Origin: Janthinobacterium sp. PC23-8 | Lineage (GTDB): Bacteria; Pseudomonadota; Gammaproteobacteria; Burkholderiales; Burkholderiaceae_D | Direction: 5' to 3' | DNA: 64,000 nucleotides | Assembly (NCBI RefSeq): GCF_002250505.1 | Contig: NZ_NJGY01000002.1 | Location: forward strand, 37,878-101,877 | Part shown: one piece after another, positions 35,801-44,447 of the stretch | Layout of the letters: each line of letters starts with the position of its first letter | Position numbering within the stretch: the first letter of the stretch is position 1 | The notes under the pieces: generated by a model | Told to the model about the DNA's origin: nothing | Database searches by the model: none | Seen by the model: only the letters and a program-made list of their open reading frames with translations | Program-made: the position numbers and the translations under genes

Positions 35801-36584
35801 GGCGCTGCCGCGCGAGCACGACACCATCCGTTTCCGCGATGTGCAGGCGCAGCCGCGCAAGATCATCTCCTCGCCCACCTGGTCGGGCCTGGAGTCGGAA
35901 GAAGTCAGCTACAACGCCTGCTATACCAATGTGCATGAACTGATCCCCTGGCGCACGTTGACGGGCCGCCAGCAGTTTTACCAGGATCACCGCTGGATGC
36001 GCGATTTTGGCGAGGGCCTGTGCGTCTACAAGCCGGCCATCAACACCAAGACCACCACGCAGATGCTGGGCGCGAGCCCGAACGGCAACAAGGAACTGGC
36101 GCTGAACTTCATTACGCCGCACCAGAAATGGGGCATCCATTCGACGTATTCGGACAACCTGCGCATGCTGACCCTGTCGCGTGGCGGCCCGCACGTGTGG
36201 CTGTCCGAGATCGATGCGAAGAACGCCGGCATTGTGGACAACGACTGGATCGAAGTGTTCAACGTCAACGGCACCCTGACGGCCCGCGCCGTCGTCAGCC
36301 AGCGCGTACCGGAAGGCATGACGATGATGTACCACGCACAGGAAAAGATCATCAATGTGCCGGGTTCGGAACAGTCGGGCAAGCGCGGCGGGATTCACAA
36401 CTCGGTGACGCGCGCCGTGACCAAGCCGACCCACATGATCGGCGGCTACGCGCAGCTGTCGTGGGGCTTCAACTACTACGGCACGGTGGGCTCGAACCGC
36501 GATGAATTCGTGTTGGTGCGCAAGATGAACAAGATCGACTGGCTCGAAGGCCCGTTGGTGGAAGAACAAGGGAGCATGGTATGA
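32865..36584 (+). CDS. narG: Respiratory nitrate reductase catalytic subunit NarG
   Basis: Membrane-associated molybdoenzyme subunit of 1239 residues (usual NarG size) that reduces nitrate to nitrite on the cytoplasmic face. The ATG at 32865 has GGAGG four bases before it. The FS0 [4Fe-4S] site is His50-Cys54-Cys58-Cys93 (HGVNCTGSCSW and RGCPRG). The Mo-bis-MGD binding region includes ESADWYNSTFLMVWGSNVP, where Asp242 is the likely Mo ligand. The protein has no twin-arginine export signal, as for NarG. The stop overlaps narH by ATGA. It begins the narGHJI-ppiC-moaA-narXL run. Confidence 0.97.
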   Translation: MSHFLDRLKFFNKNAEPFSNGHGTVVDEDRTWENAYRQRWQHDKIVRSTHGVNCTGSCSWKVYVKNGLITWETQQTDYPRTRPDLPNHEPRGCPRGASYSWYVYSAQRVKYPMIRGRLMEMWREARKTMDPVTAWDYISQDPVRSQQYKAIRGLGGFVRATWDESNEMIAAANALTIKKYGPDRIVGFSPIPAMSMVSYAAGTRYLSLIGGVALSFYDWYCDLPPASPQVWGEQTDVPESADWYNSTFLMVWGSNVPMTRTPDAHFYTEVRYKGTKTVAVSSDFGEMAKFGDIWLAPKQGTDAALAMAMGHVILNEYHKDHQSAYFKGYAKQYTDFPMLVRLTEQNGILAPEYFLRASHLANNLDETNNPDWKTLVIDEASGRIVAPAGSIGFRWGEAGKWNLEMKEGGNNAPVDPQLSLLGKSDEVVAVGFPYFGGKDGGNSGSDMLMRHVPARRLTLADGTSVLVATVFDLTLANYGIDRGLGGGNVATSYDDDMPYTPAWQVKHTGVKAADVITVARQFAENADQTRGKSMVIVGAALNHWYHMDMTYRGIINMLMMCGCVGQSGGGWAHYVGQEKLRPQTGWTPLAFAQDWNRPMRQMNGTSFFYAHTSQWRHEKLHTEEIASPLAGPDVAPMTLLDYNAKAERMGWLPSAPQLQTNPLEVTRAAKAAGVNPVDYAVSQIKNKQLEFSCDDPDNPANFPRNMFVWRSNILGSSGKGHEYFLKYLLGTQNALMSDENNCIKPRDVKVRPAAEGKLDLLVVLDFRMSTTCLYGDIVLPTATWYEKDDLNTSDMHPFIHPLSEAVQPLWQSKSDWDIYKGIAKKFEEIGGAYLGTQHDIVLTPLMHDTPGELGQPFDPKDWRAGECEPIPGKTMPNFTVIERDYTKIWQKFTSIGPLLENIGNGGKGISWKTGHEVEVLRGINRTVLAEGVAHGQPRLDTAIDAAEMILSLAPETNGHVAVKAWAALSKITGRDHTHLALPREHDTIRFRDVQAQPRKIISSPTWSGLESEEVSYNACYTNVHELIPWRTLTGRQQFYQDHRWMRDFGEGLCVYKPAINTKTTTQMLGASPNGNKELALNFITPHQKWGIHSTYSDNLRMLTLSRGGPHVWLSEIDAKNAGIVDNDWIEVFNVNGTLTARAVVSQRVPEGMTMMYHAQEKIINVPGSEQSGKRGGIHNSVTRAVTKPTHMIGGYAQLSWGFNYYGTVGSNRDEFVLVRKMNKIDWLEGPLVEEQGSMV

Positions 36585-38137
36585 AAATCAGAGCGCAAAT
36601 CGGCATGGTGCTGAACCTGGACAAGTGCATCGGCTGCCACACCTGTTCCGTCACCTGCAAGAACGTGTGGACCAGCCGCGATGGCGTGGAATACGCGTGG
36701 TTCAACAATGTGGAAACCAAGCCCGGCATCGGCTACCCGAAGCAGTGGGAAAACCAGGACAAGTGGAACGGCGGCTGGCGCCGCACGCAGGCGGGAAAAA
36801 TCGAGCCGCGCCAGGGCAGCCGGTTGAAAATCCTCGCCAATATCTTCGCCAACCCGAACCTGCCGCAGATCGACGAGTACTACGAGCCGTTCACCTTCGA
36901 CTACGAGCGCCTGCAGAACGCGCCGTTGTCGGAAACGCCACCGACGGCGCGGCCTATTTCGGTCCTGACCGGCAAGAAGATGGACAAGATCGAGTGGGGC
37001 CCGAACTGGGAAGATGACCTGGGCGGCGAATTTGCCCAGCGCAGCCAGGACGCGTTGTTCGACAACATGCAAAAAGAGATGTACGGCACGTTCGAGAACA
37101 CCTTCATGATGTATCTGCCGCGTCTTTGCGAGCATTGCCTCAATCCCACCTGCGTCGCATCGTGCCCATCGGGTTCGGTCTACAAGCGCGAGGACGACGG
37201 CATCGTGCTGATCGACCAGGACAAGTGCCGCGGCTGGCGCATGTGCATCTCCGGTTGCCCGTACAAGAAGATTTACTACAACTGGTCGTCCGGCAAGGCT
37301 GAAAAATGCACGTTCTGCTTCCCCCGCATCGAAGCGGGCCAGCCTACCGTGTGCTCGGAAACCTGCGTCGGCCGCATCCGCTATCTTGGCGTGCTGCTGT
37401 ACGACGCCGACAAGATCGAGGCGGCCGCTTCGGTGGCCGACCCGCGCGACCTGTACCCGTCGCAACTGGGCCTGTTCCTCGACCCGCACGACCCGGCCGT
37501 GATCGAAGAGGCGCGCCGCCAGGGCATCCCGGATTCCTGGCTGGACTCGGCCAGGCGTTCGCCCGTCTACAAGATGGCCGTCGAGTGGAAGGTGGCGTTC
37601 CCGCTGCACCCGGAATACCGTACCTTGCCGATGGTGTGGTATATCCCGCCGCTGTCGCCGATACAGGCCGCTGCAGAATCGGGAAAACTGGGCAAGAACG
37701 GCATCCTGCCGGATACGGCCAGCCTGCGCATTCCGGTGCAATACCTGGCCAATCTGCTGACGGCCGGCGACCAGCCGCCGGTGATCAAGGCGCTCGACCG
37801 CATGCTGGCCATGCGTGCCTATATGCGCAGCAAGCATGTGGCGCCGGAACCTGATCTGGCGGTGCTCGAGCAGGTGGGCCTGGATGTGGCCACGGTGGAA
37901 GACATGTACCACATCATGGCGATCGCCAATTACGAAGACCGTTTCGTGATACCGAGCAGCCACAAGGAAATGGCCGAGGACAGCTTCAACGACAAGGGCA
38001 GTTGTGGTTTTACTTTCGGCAATGGCTGCTCGGACGGCACCAGCGACGCCAGCCTGTTTGGCAAGCGCAAGCATGGCTCGGAGATTTTCATGGCCATGCC
38101 GAAGTCCCGCAAAAAAAAGGAGAGCCTCGATGTCTGA
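36581..38137 (+). CDS. narH: Respiratory nitrate reductase beta subunit NarH
   Basis: Iron-sulfur electron-transfer subunit of 518 residues linking the hemes of NarI to NarG. Four cysteine groups are visible: CIGCHTCSVTC (16-26), CEHCLNPTCVASC (183-195), CRGWRMCISGCPYKK and CTFC with CSETCVGR. The Trp in CRGWRMC replaces a Cys and marks the [3Fe-4S] cluster typical of NarH. It shares ATGA with narG and overlaps narJ by 8 bp, so the reductase subunits are translated together. Confidence 0.97.
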   Translation: MKIRAQIGMVLNLDKCIGCHTCSVTCKNVWTSRDGVEYAWFNNVETKPGIGYPKQWENQDKWNGGWRRTQAGKIEPRQGSRLKILANIFANPNLPQIDEYYEPFTFDYERLQNAPLSETPPTARPISVLTGKKMDKIEWGPNWEDDLGGEFAQRSQDALFDNMQKEMYGTFENTFMMYLPRLCEHCLNPTCVASCPSGSVYKREDDGIVLIDQDKCRGWRMCISGCPYKKIYYNWSSGKAEKCTFCFPRIEAGQPTVCSETCVGRIRYLGVLLYDADKIEAAASVADPRDLYPSQLGLFLDPHDPAVIEEARRQGIPDSWLDSARRSPVYKMAVEWKVAFPLHPEYRTLPMVWYIPPLSPIQAAAESGKLGKNGILPDTASLRIPVQYLANLLTAGDQPPVIKALDRMLAMRAYMRSKHVAPEPDLAVLEQVGLDVATVEDMYHIMAIANYEDRFVIPSSHKEMAEDSFNDKGSCGFTFGNGCSDGTSDASLFGKRKHGSEIFMAMPKSRKKKESLDV

Positions 38138-38819
38138 TCAACTGAACACCATGCAGGGCTATCAGGTGTTGTCGGCCTTGCTGCTCTACCCGGAGCCGGA
38201 ACTGCTGCAGGAACTGCCGGCGCTCGATGGCCTGCTGAGCGAGGCCCTGCCGGCCTGGCATGCGACCCTGCAGCCGCTGCTGGCGCACTTGCAGGCCACG
38301 TCGCTGATCGACCTGCAGCAGCAGTATGTGATGACGTTCGACCGTAACCCGTCGCAGTCGCTGCACCTGTTCGAGCATATCCACGGCGAATCGCGCGACC
38401 GGGGCCAGGCCATGGTCGACCTGCTGGCCGAGTACAGCCGCCACGGCCTGCAAATGGTGGGCGACGACTTGCCCGACTACGTGCCGCTGTTTCTGGAATT
38501 CCTGTCGCAGCAGGAGCCCGCCGAGGCCGAGCGGCTGCTGGGCGACGCCATCCATGTGCTGGCGTATATCGGCCGCAAGCTGCGCGCCAATGGCAGCAGC
38601 TACGCCTGCGTGTTCGACCTGCTGCAGACCTTGACGCCGGTCCAGGCCGAGGAGCTGAGCGAGCCGCCGATCCGCGACATGGACGAAGCACTGGAAACCT
38701 TCGGGCCCGGCGCGGACGGCATCGAGCCGCTGCTCAAACCCGGCGGCCTGGCGGGCGCGGGTCTGGCTGGAACGCATCCCGTCAATTTCTATCCCAAGGC
38801 GGCAGCACCGCATCACTGA
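38130..38819 (+). CDS. narJ: Nitrate reductase molybdenum cofactor assembly chaperone NarJ
   Basis: A cytoplasmic chaperone of 229 residues of the TorD/NarJ type, required for cofactor insertion into NarG and not part of the final enzyme. The ATG at 38130 lies inside the end of narH (8-bp overlap) with AAAGGAGAG upstream. The family features are QGYQVLSALLLYPEPEL at the start, the conserved YVMTFDRNPSQSLHLFEHIHGESRDRG and the DYVPLFLEFLSQ helix. The position between narH and narI is the standard one. Confidence 0.95.
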   Translation: MSDQLNTMQGYQVLSALLLYPEPELLQELPALDGLLSEALPAWHATLQPLLAHLQATSLIDLQQQYVMTFDRNPSQSLHLFEHIHGESRDRGQAMVDLLAEYSRHGLQMVGDDLPDYVPLFLEFLSQQEPAEAERLLGDAIHVLAYIGRKLRANGSSYACVFDLLQTLTPVQAEELSEPPIRDMDEALETFGPGADGIEPLLKPGGLAGAGLAGTHPVNFYPKAAAPHH

Positions 38820-38830
38820 AGGAGAAGGTC

Positions 38831-39514
38831 ATGAACTACCTGCATCAATTTGTGTTCGGGATTTATCCCTATATCGCGCTGGCGATCTTCCTGCTCGGCA
38901 GCCTGGTGCGTTACGACCGCGAGCAGTACACCTGGAAGTCGGAATCGAGCCAGGTTCTCAACACGGGCATGCTGCGCCTGGGCAGCCCGCTGTTCCACCT
39001 CGGCATACTGGGCCTGTTCTTCGGCCATGCAGCCGGCCTGCTGACCCCCGTATGGGTGTGGGATGCGCTGGGCGTGACCCACGGCGTCAAGCAAACCGTG
39101 GCCATGGTGGCCGGCGGCGTGATGGGCACTTTGTGCCTGGTCGGCATTCTGATGCTGCTGGCGCGCCGCTTCGGCAATGCGCGCGTGGCCGCCCGCACCA
39201 CCGTCAAGGACAAGCTGGTGTTGCTGTGGATTTTGCTCACCTTGCTGCTGGGACTGTCGTCGATCTTTGTCTCGGCCTCGCACATGGACGGCCACATGAT
39301 GGTGCTGTTGATGACCTGGGCGCAGCACGTGCTGACCTTGCGTGGCGACGCCGCCAGCTTTATCGTCGACGCGCCGCTGATCTTCAAGCTGCACCTGTTC
39401 ATGGGCATGTCGCTGTTCGTCATCTTCCCGTTCACCCGCCTGGTGCACGTGTGGAGCGGCTTTGGCGCCGTGGGCTATCTTGGCCGCGCCTGGCAGCTGG
39501 TACGCCGCCGTTAA
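38831..39514 (+). CDS. narI: Respiratory nitrate reductase gamma subunit NarI
   Basis: Membrane anchor of 227 residues with five transmembrane helices that takes electrons from quinol through two b-type hemes. Family landmarks are FGIYPYIALAIFLLGSLVRYDREQYTWKS at the start (RYDREQYTW), a heme-ligand His in FFGHAAGLL, and a C-terminal KLHLFMGMSLFVIFPFTRLVHVWSG with two more ligand His residues. GGAGAAGG precedes the ATG. Confidence 0.96.
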   Translation: MNYLHQFVFGIYPYIALAIFLLGSLVRYDREQYTWKSESSQVLNTGMLRLGSPLFHLGILGLFFGHAAGLLTPVWVWDALGVTHGVKQTVAMVAGGVMGTLCLVGILMLLARRFGNARVAARTTVKDKLVLLWILLTLLLGLSSIFVSASHMDGHMMVLLMTWAQHVLTLRGDAASFIVDAPLIFKLHLFMGMSLFVIFPFTRLVHVWSGFGAVGYLGRAWQLVRRR

Positions 39515-39532
39515 TTTTGAAAGGAGAACATC

Positions 39533-40279
39533 ATGGGTATCTCGGTCAATGGCGTCGATATCGACGACACACAAGTGGAACAGGAGCTGGCGCATCACCA
39601 GGGCGCCGGCAATCCCCTGAAACAGGCGGTGCACGAACTGGTGCTGCGCCGGCTGCTGCTCGATGAGGCGCATCGGCTGGGCCTGGCGGCCGCCAGTGAC
39701 GACGAACTGGTCGAAGCGCTGTTTGCACAGGAAATCAAGGTGCCGCTCGCCGACGACGAAGCCTGCCGCACCTTTTATGCGCAGCGCCCGCAGCTGTTTC
39801 GCAGCGGCGCCCTGGTCGAAGCGCGCCATATCCTGTTCCAGGTGACCCAGGAGGCACCTCTGGACCTGCTGCGCACGACGGCGCAGGCGGTGCTCGATGC
39901 CTTGAAAGCGGCGCCCGAGCGCTTTGCCGAACTGGCGGGACAGTATTCGAACTGCCCCTCGGGGGCGCTGGGCGGCAGCCTGGGCCAGATCTCGCCAGGC
40001 CAGAGCGTGCCGGAATTCGACGCGCTGGTATTCCGCCTGGAGCAGGGCGAGCTGGCCGGGCGCCTGCTGGAAACGCGTTTTGGCTACCACATCGTGCAGG
40101 TGCTGCGCCGCATCGAAGGCCAGCCGATTGCCTACGAGGCGGTGCAGGCGCAGATCGCCGACCGCCTGTCGCGCGCGGCGTGGCAGCGCGCCGTGCACCA
40201 GTATCTGCATCTGCTGGTCGGGCGCGCGACAATCGCCGGCGTGGAGCTCGAAGGCACGGATAGTCCTCTGGTGCAATAG
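39533..40279 (+). CDS. Nar-linked PpiC-type peptidylprolyl isomerase
   Basis: A parvulin-type isomerase of 248 residues. The rotamase domain (about 95-205) is clear: LVEARHILFQV, FAELAGQYSNCPSGALGGSLGQI, PGQSVPEFDALVF and TRFGYHIVQVLRR. There is no signal peptide, so it works in the cytoplasm, in contrast to PpiA, SurA or PpiD. Nar operons of many Beta- and Gammaproteobacteria carry such a gene after narI, where it is presumed to help nitrate reductase folding. It is 18 bp after narI with AAAGGAG. Confidence 0.88.
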   Translation: MGISVNGVDIDDTQVEQELAHHQGAGNPLKQAVHELVLRRLLLDEAHRLGLAAASDDELVEALFAQEIKVPLADDEACRTFYAQRPQLFRSGALVEARHILFQVTQEAPLDLLRTTAQAVLDALKAAPERFAELAGQYSNCPSGALGGSLGQISPGQSVPEFDALVFRLEQGELAGRLLETRFGYHIVQVLRRIEGQPIAYEAVQAQIADRLSRAAWQRAVHQYLHLLVGRATIAGVELEGTDSPLVQ

Positions 40280-40368
40280 GCCAGAGTGACTAGGCCGCCG
40301 GAGCGTCTGGTGTACAGCCAGGCGCGGCCCCAGGCTTTACAATCAGATGGTGAAACAGGAGTAAGGTG

Positions 40369-41355
40369 ATGTCCAGTTCCATATTGCAGGACCGCTTTGG
40401 CAGGTCGATCGACTATGTACGCTTGTCTGTGACCGACCGTTGCGACTTGCGTTGCAGCTATTGCATGCCCAAGGGCTTTCGCGGCTACCAAGAGCCGAAG
40501 GACTGGCTGAACTTCGACGAAATCGAGCGCCTGCTGGGCATTTTTGTGCGTCTCGGCACGCGCCGGGTGCGCCTGACGGGCGGCGAGCCGCTGTTGCGGC
40601 GCAACTTGCCGGAACTGGCGGGGCGCCTGTCCAGGCTGCCCGGCCTGCGTGACCTGTCGCTGTCGACCAACGCCACGCAACTGGGCCGCCATGCGGTGGC
40701 GCTGCGCGCCGCTGGCGTGGCCCGCATCAACGTCAGCCTCGATACGCTCGACCGCGCCTGCATGGAGACCATCACCGGGCGCGACAGCCTGCAGCCGATA
40801 CTCGACGGCCTGATGGCCGGCAAGGCGGCCGGTTTTGATCCGATCAAGATCAATATGGTGGCCATGCGCGGCGTCAATGACGACCAGATCGAGGCGATGG
40901 CGGCCTTTTGCATCGAGCAGCATTTCATGCTGCGCCTGATCGAGGCGATGCCGATGGGCAGCACCGGCCGCAATGCGCAGTACATGCCGCTGGGCGACGT
41001 GCGCGAGCGCCTGATTGAAACATTCGGCCTGGTGCCGCAAGCGGCAGAGCTGGGCGGCGGACCGGCGCGCTATATGTCCACGCCGGACGGGCAGGCCAGC
41101 ATCGGCTTCATCACGCCGATGTCGCAGCACTTTTGCGCCACCTGCAACCGCGTGCGCCTGTCCGTCGACGGTACCTTGTATCTGTGCCTGGGCCAGGAAG
41201 AAAAATTCGCCTTCGGCCCCATGCTGCGCGGTGGGGCCAGCGACACGGAACTGGAAGCGGCCATCCGCGAGGCCATCGAACGCAAGCCGCAGCAGCATGA
41301 TTTTACTACGCAGCCGGACAGGATCATCCGGTTCATGGCCCAGACCGGAGGCTGA
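40369..41355 (+). CDS. moaA: GTP 3',8-cyclase MoaA
   Basis: Radical-SAM enzyme of 328 residues that starts molybdopterin synthesis from GTP. The ATG at 40369 has AGGAG seven bases before it. The SAM-binding CX3CX2C is Cys25-Cys29-Cys32 (CDLRCSYCMP), with the substrate cluster in CATCNRVRLSVDGTLYLC near the end, and the C terminus ends in the conserved Gly-Gly that MoaA needs. It lies 89 bp after the isomerase and 26 bp before narX. The other mo genes are not in the window, so this copy provides cofactor supply tied to nitrate respiration. Confidence 0.95.
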   Translation: MSSSILQDRFGRSIDYVRLSVTDRCDLRCSYCMPKGFRGYQEPKDWLNFDEIERLLGIFVRLGTRRVRLTGGEPLLRRNLPELAGRLSRLPGLRDLSLSTNATQLGRHAVALRAAGVARINVSLDTLDRACMETITGRDSLQPILDGLMAGKAAGFDPIKINMVAMRGVNDDQIEAMAAFCIEQHFMLRLIEAMPMGSTGRNAQYMPLGDVRERLIETFGLVPQAAELGGGPARYMSTPDGQASIGFITPMSQHFCATCNRVRLSVDGTLYLCLGQEEKFAFGPMLRGGASDTELEAAIREAIERKPQQHDFTTQPDRIIRFMAQTGG

Positions 41356-41381
41356 ACCGGGCCGCACTTGACAGGAACAGC

Positions 41382-43283
41382 ATGAGCTTCAATCAGATGA
41401 TTTCTTCTTGGCAAAAACTATCGACCAAGATCGTCGGCGCCTTGCTGGGCATGCTGGCACTGGCGTTGACGGCCATCGCCTGCACTTTATTTCTGTCCTG
41501 GCAGCTCGAAGGCAGTTCGGCCGCCATCAATGAAACGGGCCGGCTGCGCATGCAGACCTATCGATTGACCCTGCTGGTCGGTAGCGAAAACCGCTCCGGC
41601 GTGCAGCCGCAAGTGCTGCTGGTCGACGACATGCTGGCCAAGATCGGCCGCGGAGATCCGCAGCGCCCCTTGTTCCTGCCGCCGTCCGCCGCCATCAAGA
41701 CCGGATTCGAACGCATCGTGCAGGCATGGCAGCGCGAGCTGCGCCCGGCCGCGCTGGCGGTCAGCTCGCCGGCGCAGGCGCGCAACTTCGAGCAGGATGC
41801 CCAGGGCTTTGCCGGCCAGGTCGACCAGCTGGTGCGCCTGATCGAGCGCGACAGCGAGCAGCGCACCTTCTGGCTGCGCGGCTCGCAGCTGATTTTGGTG
41901 GGCATGGCCATTATCGGCACCGTCAGCATGATCTACCTGATGTTCATGCTGATCATCGAACCGGTCACACGGCTGCGCCTGGGCATGCAGCGCATGAAGG
42001 AGCGCGATTTCAGCGTGCGCCTGGCGGTCGACAGCAACGACGAATTCGGCCAGCTGGCCAGCGGCTTCAACCAGATGGCCGACCGGCTGCAGGCCTTGTA
42101 CGGCAACCTGGAGGAGGGCGTGCGCAGCAAGACGGCCACCCTCGAATACCGCAACCGCGAACTGGCCTTGCTATACGAAAGCGCTGCTTTTTTGCAGCGC
42201 CCGCAGCCGCTGGAGGACCTCTGCGGCGGCTTCATGGAGCGCATCGTCGCGTATTTCGAAGCGGACGGCTCCACCGTGCGGGTGCTCGACGCCGAACGCG
42301 GCAACCTGCATATGGTGGTGCATACGGGCTTGTCGGAGGAACTGGTGGCGTCCGAGCACTGCCTGAAAGTGGGCGACTGCCTGTGCGGCACGGCGGTGCG
42401 CGAAAACGTCGCCAGGGTGCATGACATGCGCCGCATCGACCGCGCGCACGAATTGAAATGCCATCGCGAAGGCTTTGCCACCGTGTCCGTATTCCAGATC
42501 CACGCGCATGAACAGCAGATGGGCTTTTTCAACCTGCACTTCCGCCATGCGCGCGTGTTTTCCGAACGCGAGCTGGCGCTGCTGGAAACCCTGGGCCAGC
42601 TGCTGGGCATCGCGCTGGAAAACCTGCGCCTGGCCGCGCGCGAGCGCGAGATGGCGGTGTCGGAGGAGCGCAACCTGGTGGCGCAAGGCCTGCACGACAG
42701 CATCGCGCAAAGCCTGAACTTTTTGAACCTGCAGGTGCAGATGCTGGACGACTCGGTGCGCAAGGCGCGCTACGACCAGGTGGAAGACATCGTGCCGGCC
42801 CTGCAGGCCGGCATCAAGGAAAGCTACGACGACGTGCGCGAGCTGCTGCTGAACTTTCGCAGCCGGCTGATGGAGGATGACCTGATCGGCTCCCTGCGCG
42901 CTGCGCTCGACAAATTCCGCCGCCAGACCGGCATCAATGCCGAACTGCTGGCTGACGTTGACGGTGCGCCGTTCCCGCGCGAGCAGCAATTGCAGTTACT
43001 ATTCATCGTGCAGGAAGCGCTGTCGAACATCCGCAAGCACGCCCAGGCCAGCCATGTCGAAGTGCGGCTGGCCGACGACCAGGATTTCACGCTGACCGTC
43101 AGCGACAACGGCGTCGGTTTTGACGCTGCCGCCGTGCTGGAAAAAGGCGAAAGCCATGTCGGCCTGCACATCATGCGCGAACGCGCGCAGCGCATCGACG
43201 CCAGCTTTGACGTGCATGCCGCGCCCGGACACGGCACTACCATCGAATTGCACCTGGCGCGCGAACAGCGCCGGGCAGCCTGA
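41382..43283 (+). CDS. narX: Nitrate/nitrite sensor histidine kinase NarX
   Basis: Membrane sensor kinase of 633 residues. TM1 lies at about 16-40, and just after it is the nitrate-binding P-box (SSAAINETGRLRMQTYRL, about 45-62), which identifies it as NarX/NarQ. After TM2 (about 167-190) come HAMP, a GAF-like region with a Cys cluster (CLKVGDCLCG), and a HisKA_3 domain with His438 in GLHDSIAQSL, then an HATPase domain (NIRKHAQ, DNGVGFD, GLHIMRERA). narL follows after 19 bp. The Cys cluster is the one known in NarX linkers. Confidence 0.95.
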   Translation: MSFNQMISSWQKLSTKIVGALLGMLALALTAIACTLFLSWQLEGSSAAINETGRLRMQTYRLTLLVGSENRSGVQPQVLLVDDMLAKIGRGDPQRPLFLPPSAAIKTGFERIVQAWQRELRPAALAVSSPAQARNFEQDAQGFAGQVDQLVRLIERDSEQRTFWLRGSQLILVGMAIIGTVSMIYLMFMLIIEPVTRLRLGMQRMKERDFSVRLAVDSNDEFGQLASGFNQMADRLQALYGNLEEGVRSKTATLEYRNRELALLYESAAFLQRPQPLEDLCGGFMERIVAYFEADGSTVRVLDAERGNLHMVVHTGLSEELVASEHCLKVGDCLCGTAVRENVARVHDMRRIDRAHELKCHREGFATVSVFQIHAHEQQMGFFNLHFRHARVFSERELALLETLGQLLGIALENLRLAAREREMAVSEERNLVAQGLHDSIAQSLNFLNLQVQMLDDSVRKARYDQVEDIVPALQAGIKESYDDVRELLLNFRSRLMEDDLIGSLRAALDKFRRQTGINAELLADVDGAPFPREQQLQLLFIVQEALSNIRKHAQASHVEVRLADDQDFTLTVSDNGVGFDAAAVLEKGESHVGLHIMRERAQRIDASFDVHAAPGHGTTIELHLAREQRRAA

Positions 43284-43302
43284 ACAGCGAAAGAAGGACA
43301 CC

Positions 43303-43965
43303 ATGACTAGCGCCGACAAACCAATTACCGTGATGCTGGTCGACGACCACGCCCTGTTTCGCAGCGGCATACGCTCGCTGCTGCAGCGCCACGACGAATT
43401 TTCCGTGGTGGGCGAGGCGGCCGACGGGGTCGAAGGCATCAAGCGCGCCATCCAGCTGCAGCCCGACGTGGTGCTGCTGGACCTGAACATGGCCGGCATG
43501 TCGGGCGTGGAAGCGCTGCAGCTGATGCAGCACGATTGCCCCGGCACCGCCATCGTCATGCTGACGGTATCGGAAGACGCCGACGACCTGGCCACCGCCC
43601 TGCGCGCGGGCGCCTGCGGCTACCTGATCAAGAATATCGACGCCGACTACCTGGTGCGCGCCATTCGCCGCGCCGCCGCCGGCGAAGTGGTGATTGCCGA
43701 AGCGATGACGGGCAAGCTGGTGGCCCAGCTGCAGGCCGGCACGCGGCGCGAGGAACCGGCGTCGGAACTGGACAAGCTGACCCCGCGCGAAAAGGAAATC
43801 ATCGACTGCCTGTCTCGCGGCGAAAGCAACAAGGGCATCGCCCGCACCCTGGACCTGGCCGAAAGCACCGTCAAGATCCATGTGCAGAACGTGCTGAAAA
43901 AACTCAATCTCACCAGCCGGGTGCAGGCGGCCGTGTATGCGGTGGAGCATCGACAGGCGAAGTGA
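43303..43965 (+). CDS. narL: Nitrate response regulator NarL
   Basis: A response regulator of 220 residues from the ATG at 43303. The receiver domain has the acid pair Asp14-Asp15 and phosphoryl-accepting Asp60 (VVLLDLNMAG), with conserved Thr and Lys in MLTVSED and YLIKN. The LuxR/FixJ-type DNA-binding domain is at about 150-215 (LTPREKEIIDCLSRGESNKGIARTL; ESTVKIHVQNVLKKL). Its partner NarX is 19 bp upstream, so it most likely controls this nar locus by nitrate. Confidence 0.95.
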   Translation: MTSADKPITVMLVDDHALFRSGIRSLLQRHDEFSVVGEAADGVEGIKRAIQLQPDVVLLDLNMAGMSGVEALQLMQHDCPGTAIVMLTVSEDADDLATALRAGACGYLIKNIDADYLVRAIRRAAAGEVVIAEAMTGKLVAQLQAGTRREEPASELDKLTPREKEIIDCLSRGESNKGIARTLDLAESTVKIHVQNVLKKLNLTSRVQAAVYAVEHRQAK

Positions 43966-44008
43966 TCTCCTGCTACAGTCTCCCTTATCTGAAATAAACG
44001 GAGCGCGG

Positions 44009-44407
44009 ATGAAGACTTGTCACGGCAGCTGCCATTGCGGCCAGGTGCGCTTTGCGGCGGACATTGATCTCCATGCCGCCACCATCCGCTGCAATTGCTC
44101 GATTTGCGCCAAGCTGCGCCTATGGTCGGCCATCGTCAAGCCCGAGGCGTTCCGGCTGCTGGCCGGCGAAGCTGAACTGAGCCAGTACCGATTCCTGAGC
44201 AAGTCCGAGCAGCATCTGTTTTGCAAGCATTGCGGCGTCCGCCCCTTTGGCATCGGCCAGTCACCGCGCTGGGGCAAATTCTACGCCATCAATCTCGCTT
44301 GCCTCGATGATGTGACGCCGGAAGAACTGTCGAATGCGCCCATCATGTATCTGGACGGAAAAAACGACAACTGGGACACGCCGCCACGGCAAGTGCGTCA
44401 TTTATAA
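44009..44407 (+). CDS. GFA family zinc-binding protein
   Basis: A protein of 132 residues from the ATG at 44009; the open frame upstream is out of keeping with the family start MKTCHGSCHCG. The GFA/CENP-V fold is shown by the zinc-binding cysteines CHGSCHCGQVRF, then CNCSICAKL and FCKHCGVRPFG. The name comes from glutathione-dependent formaldehyde-activating enzyme, but the catalytic role of this family is doubtful, so no reaction is assigned. It stands 43 bp after narL but has no clear link to nitrate. Confidence 0.88.
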   Translation: MKTCHGSCHCGQVRFAADIDLHAATIRCNCSICAKLRLWSAIVKPEAFRLLAGEAELSQYRFLSKSEQHLFCKHCGVRPFGIGQSPRWGKFYAINLACLDDVTPEELSNAPIMYLDGKNDNWDTPPRQVRHL

Positions 44408-44447
44408 ATATTGATAGCCGAGACAGTACGGGCTGAAGGGATCAATC

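Noticed and set aside
36476..38074. Open frame of 532 codons opposite narH
   Set aside because: Same pattern as above; narH is unmistakable on the other strand.
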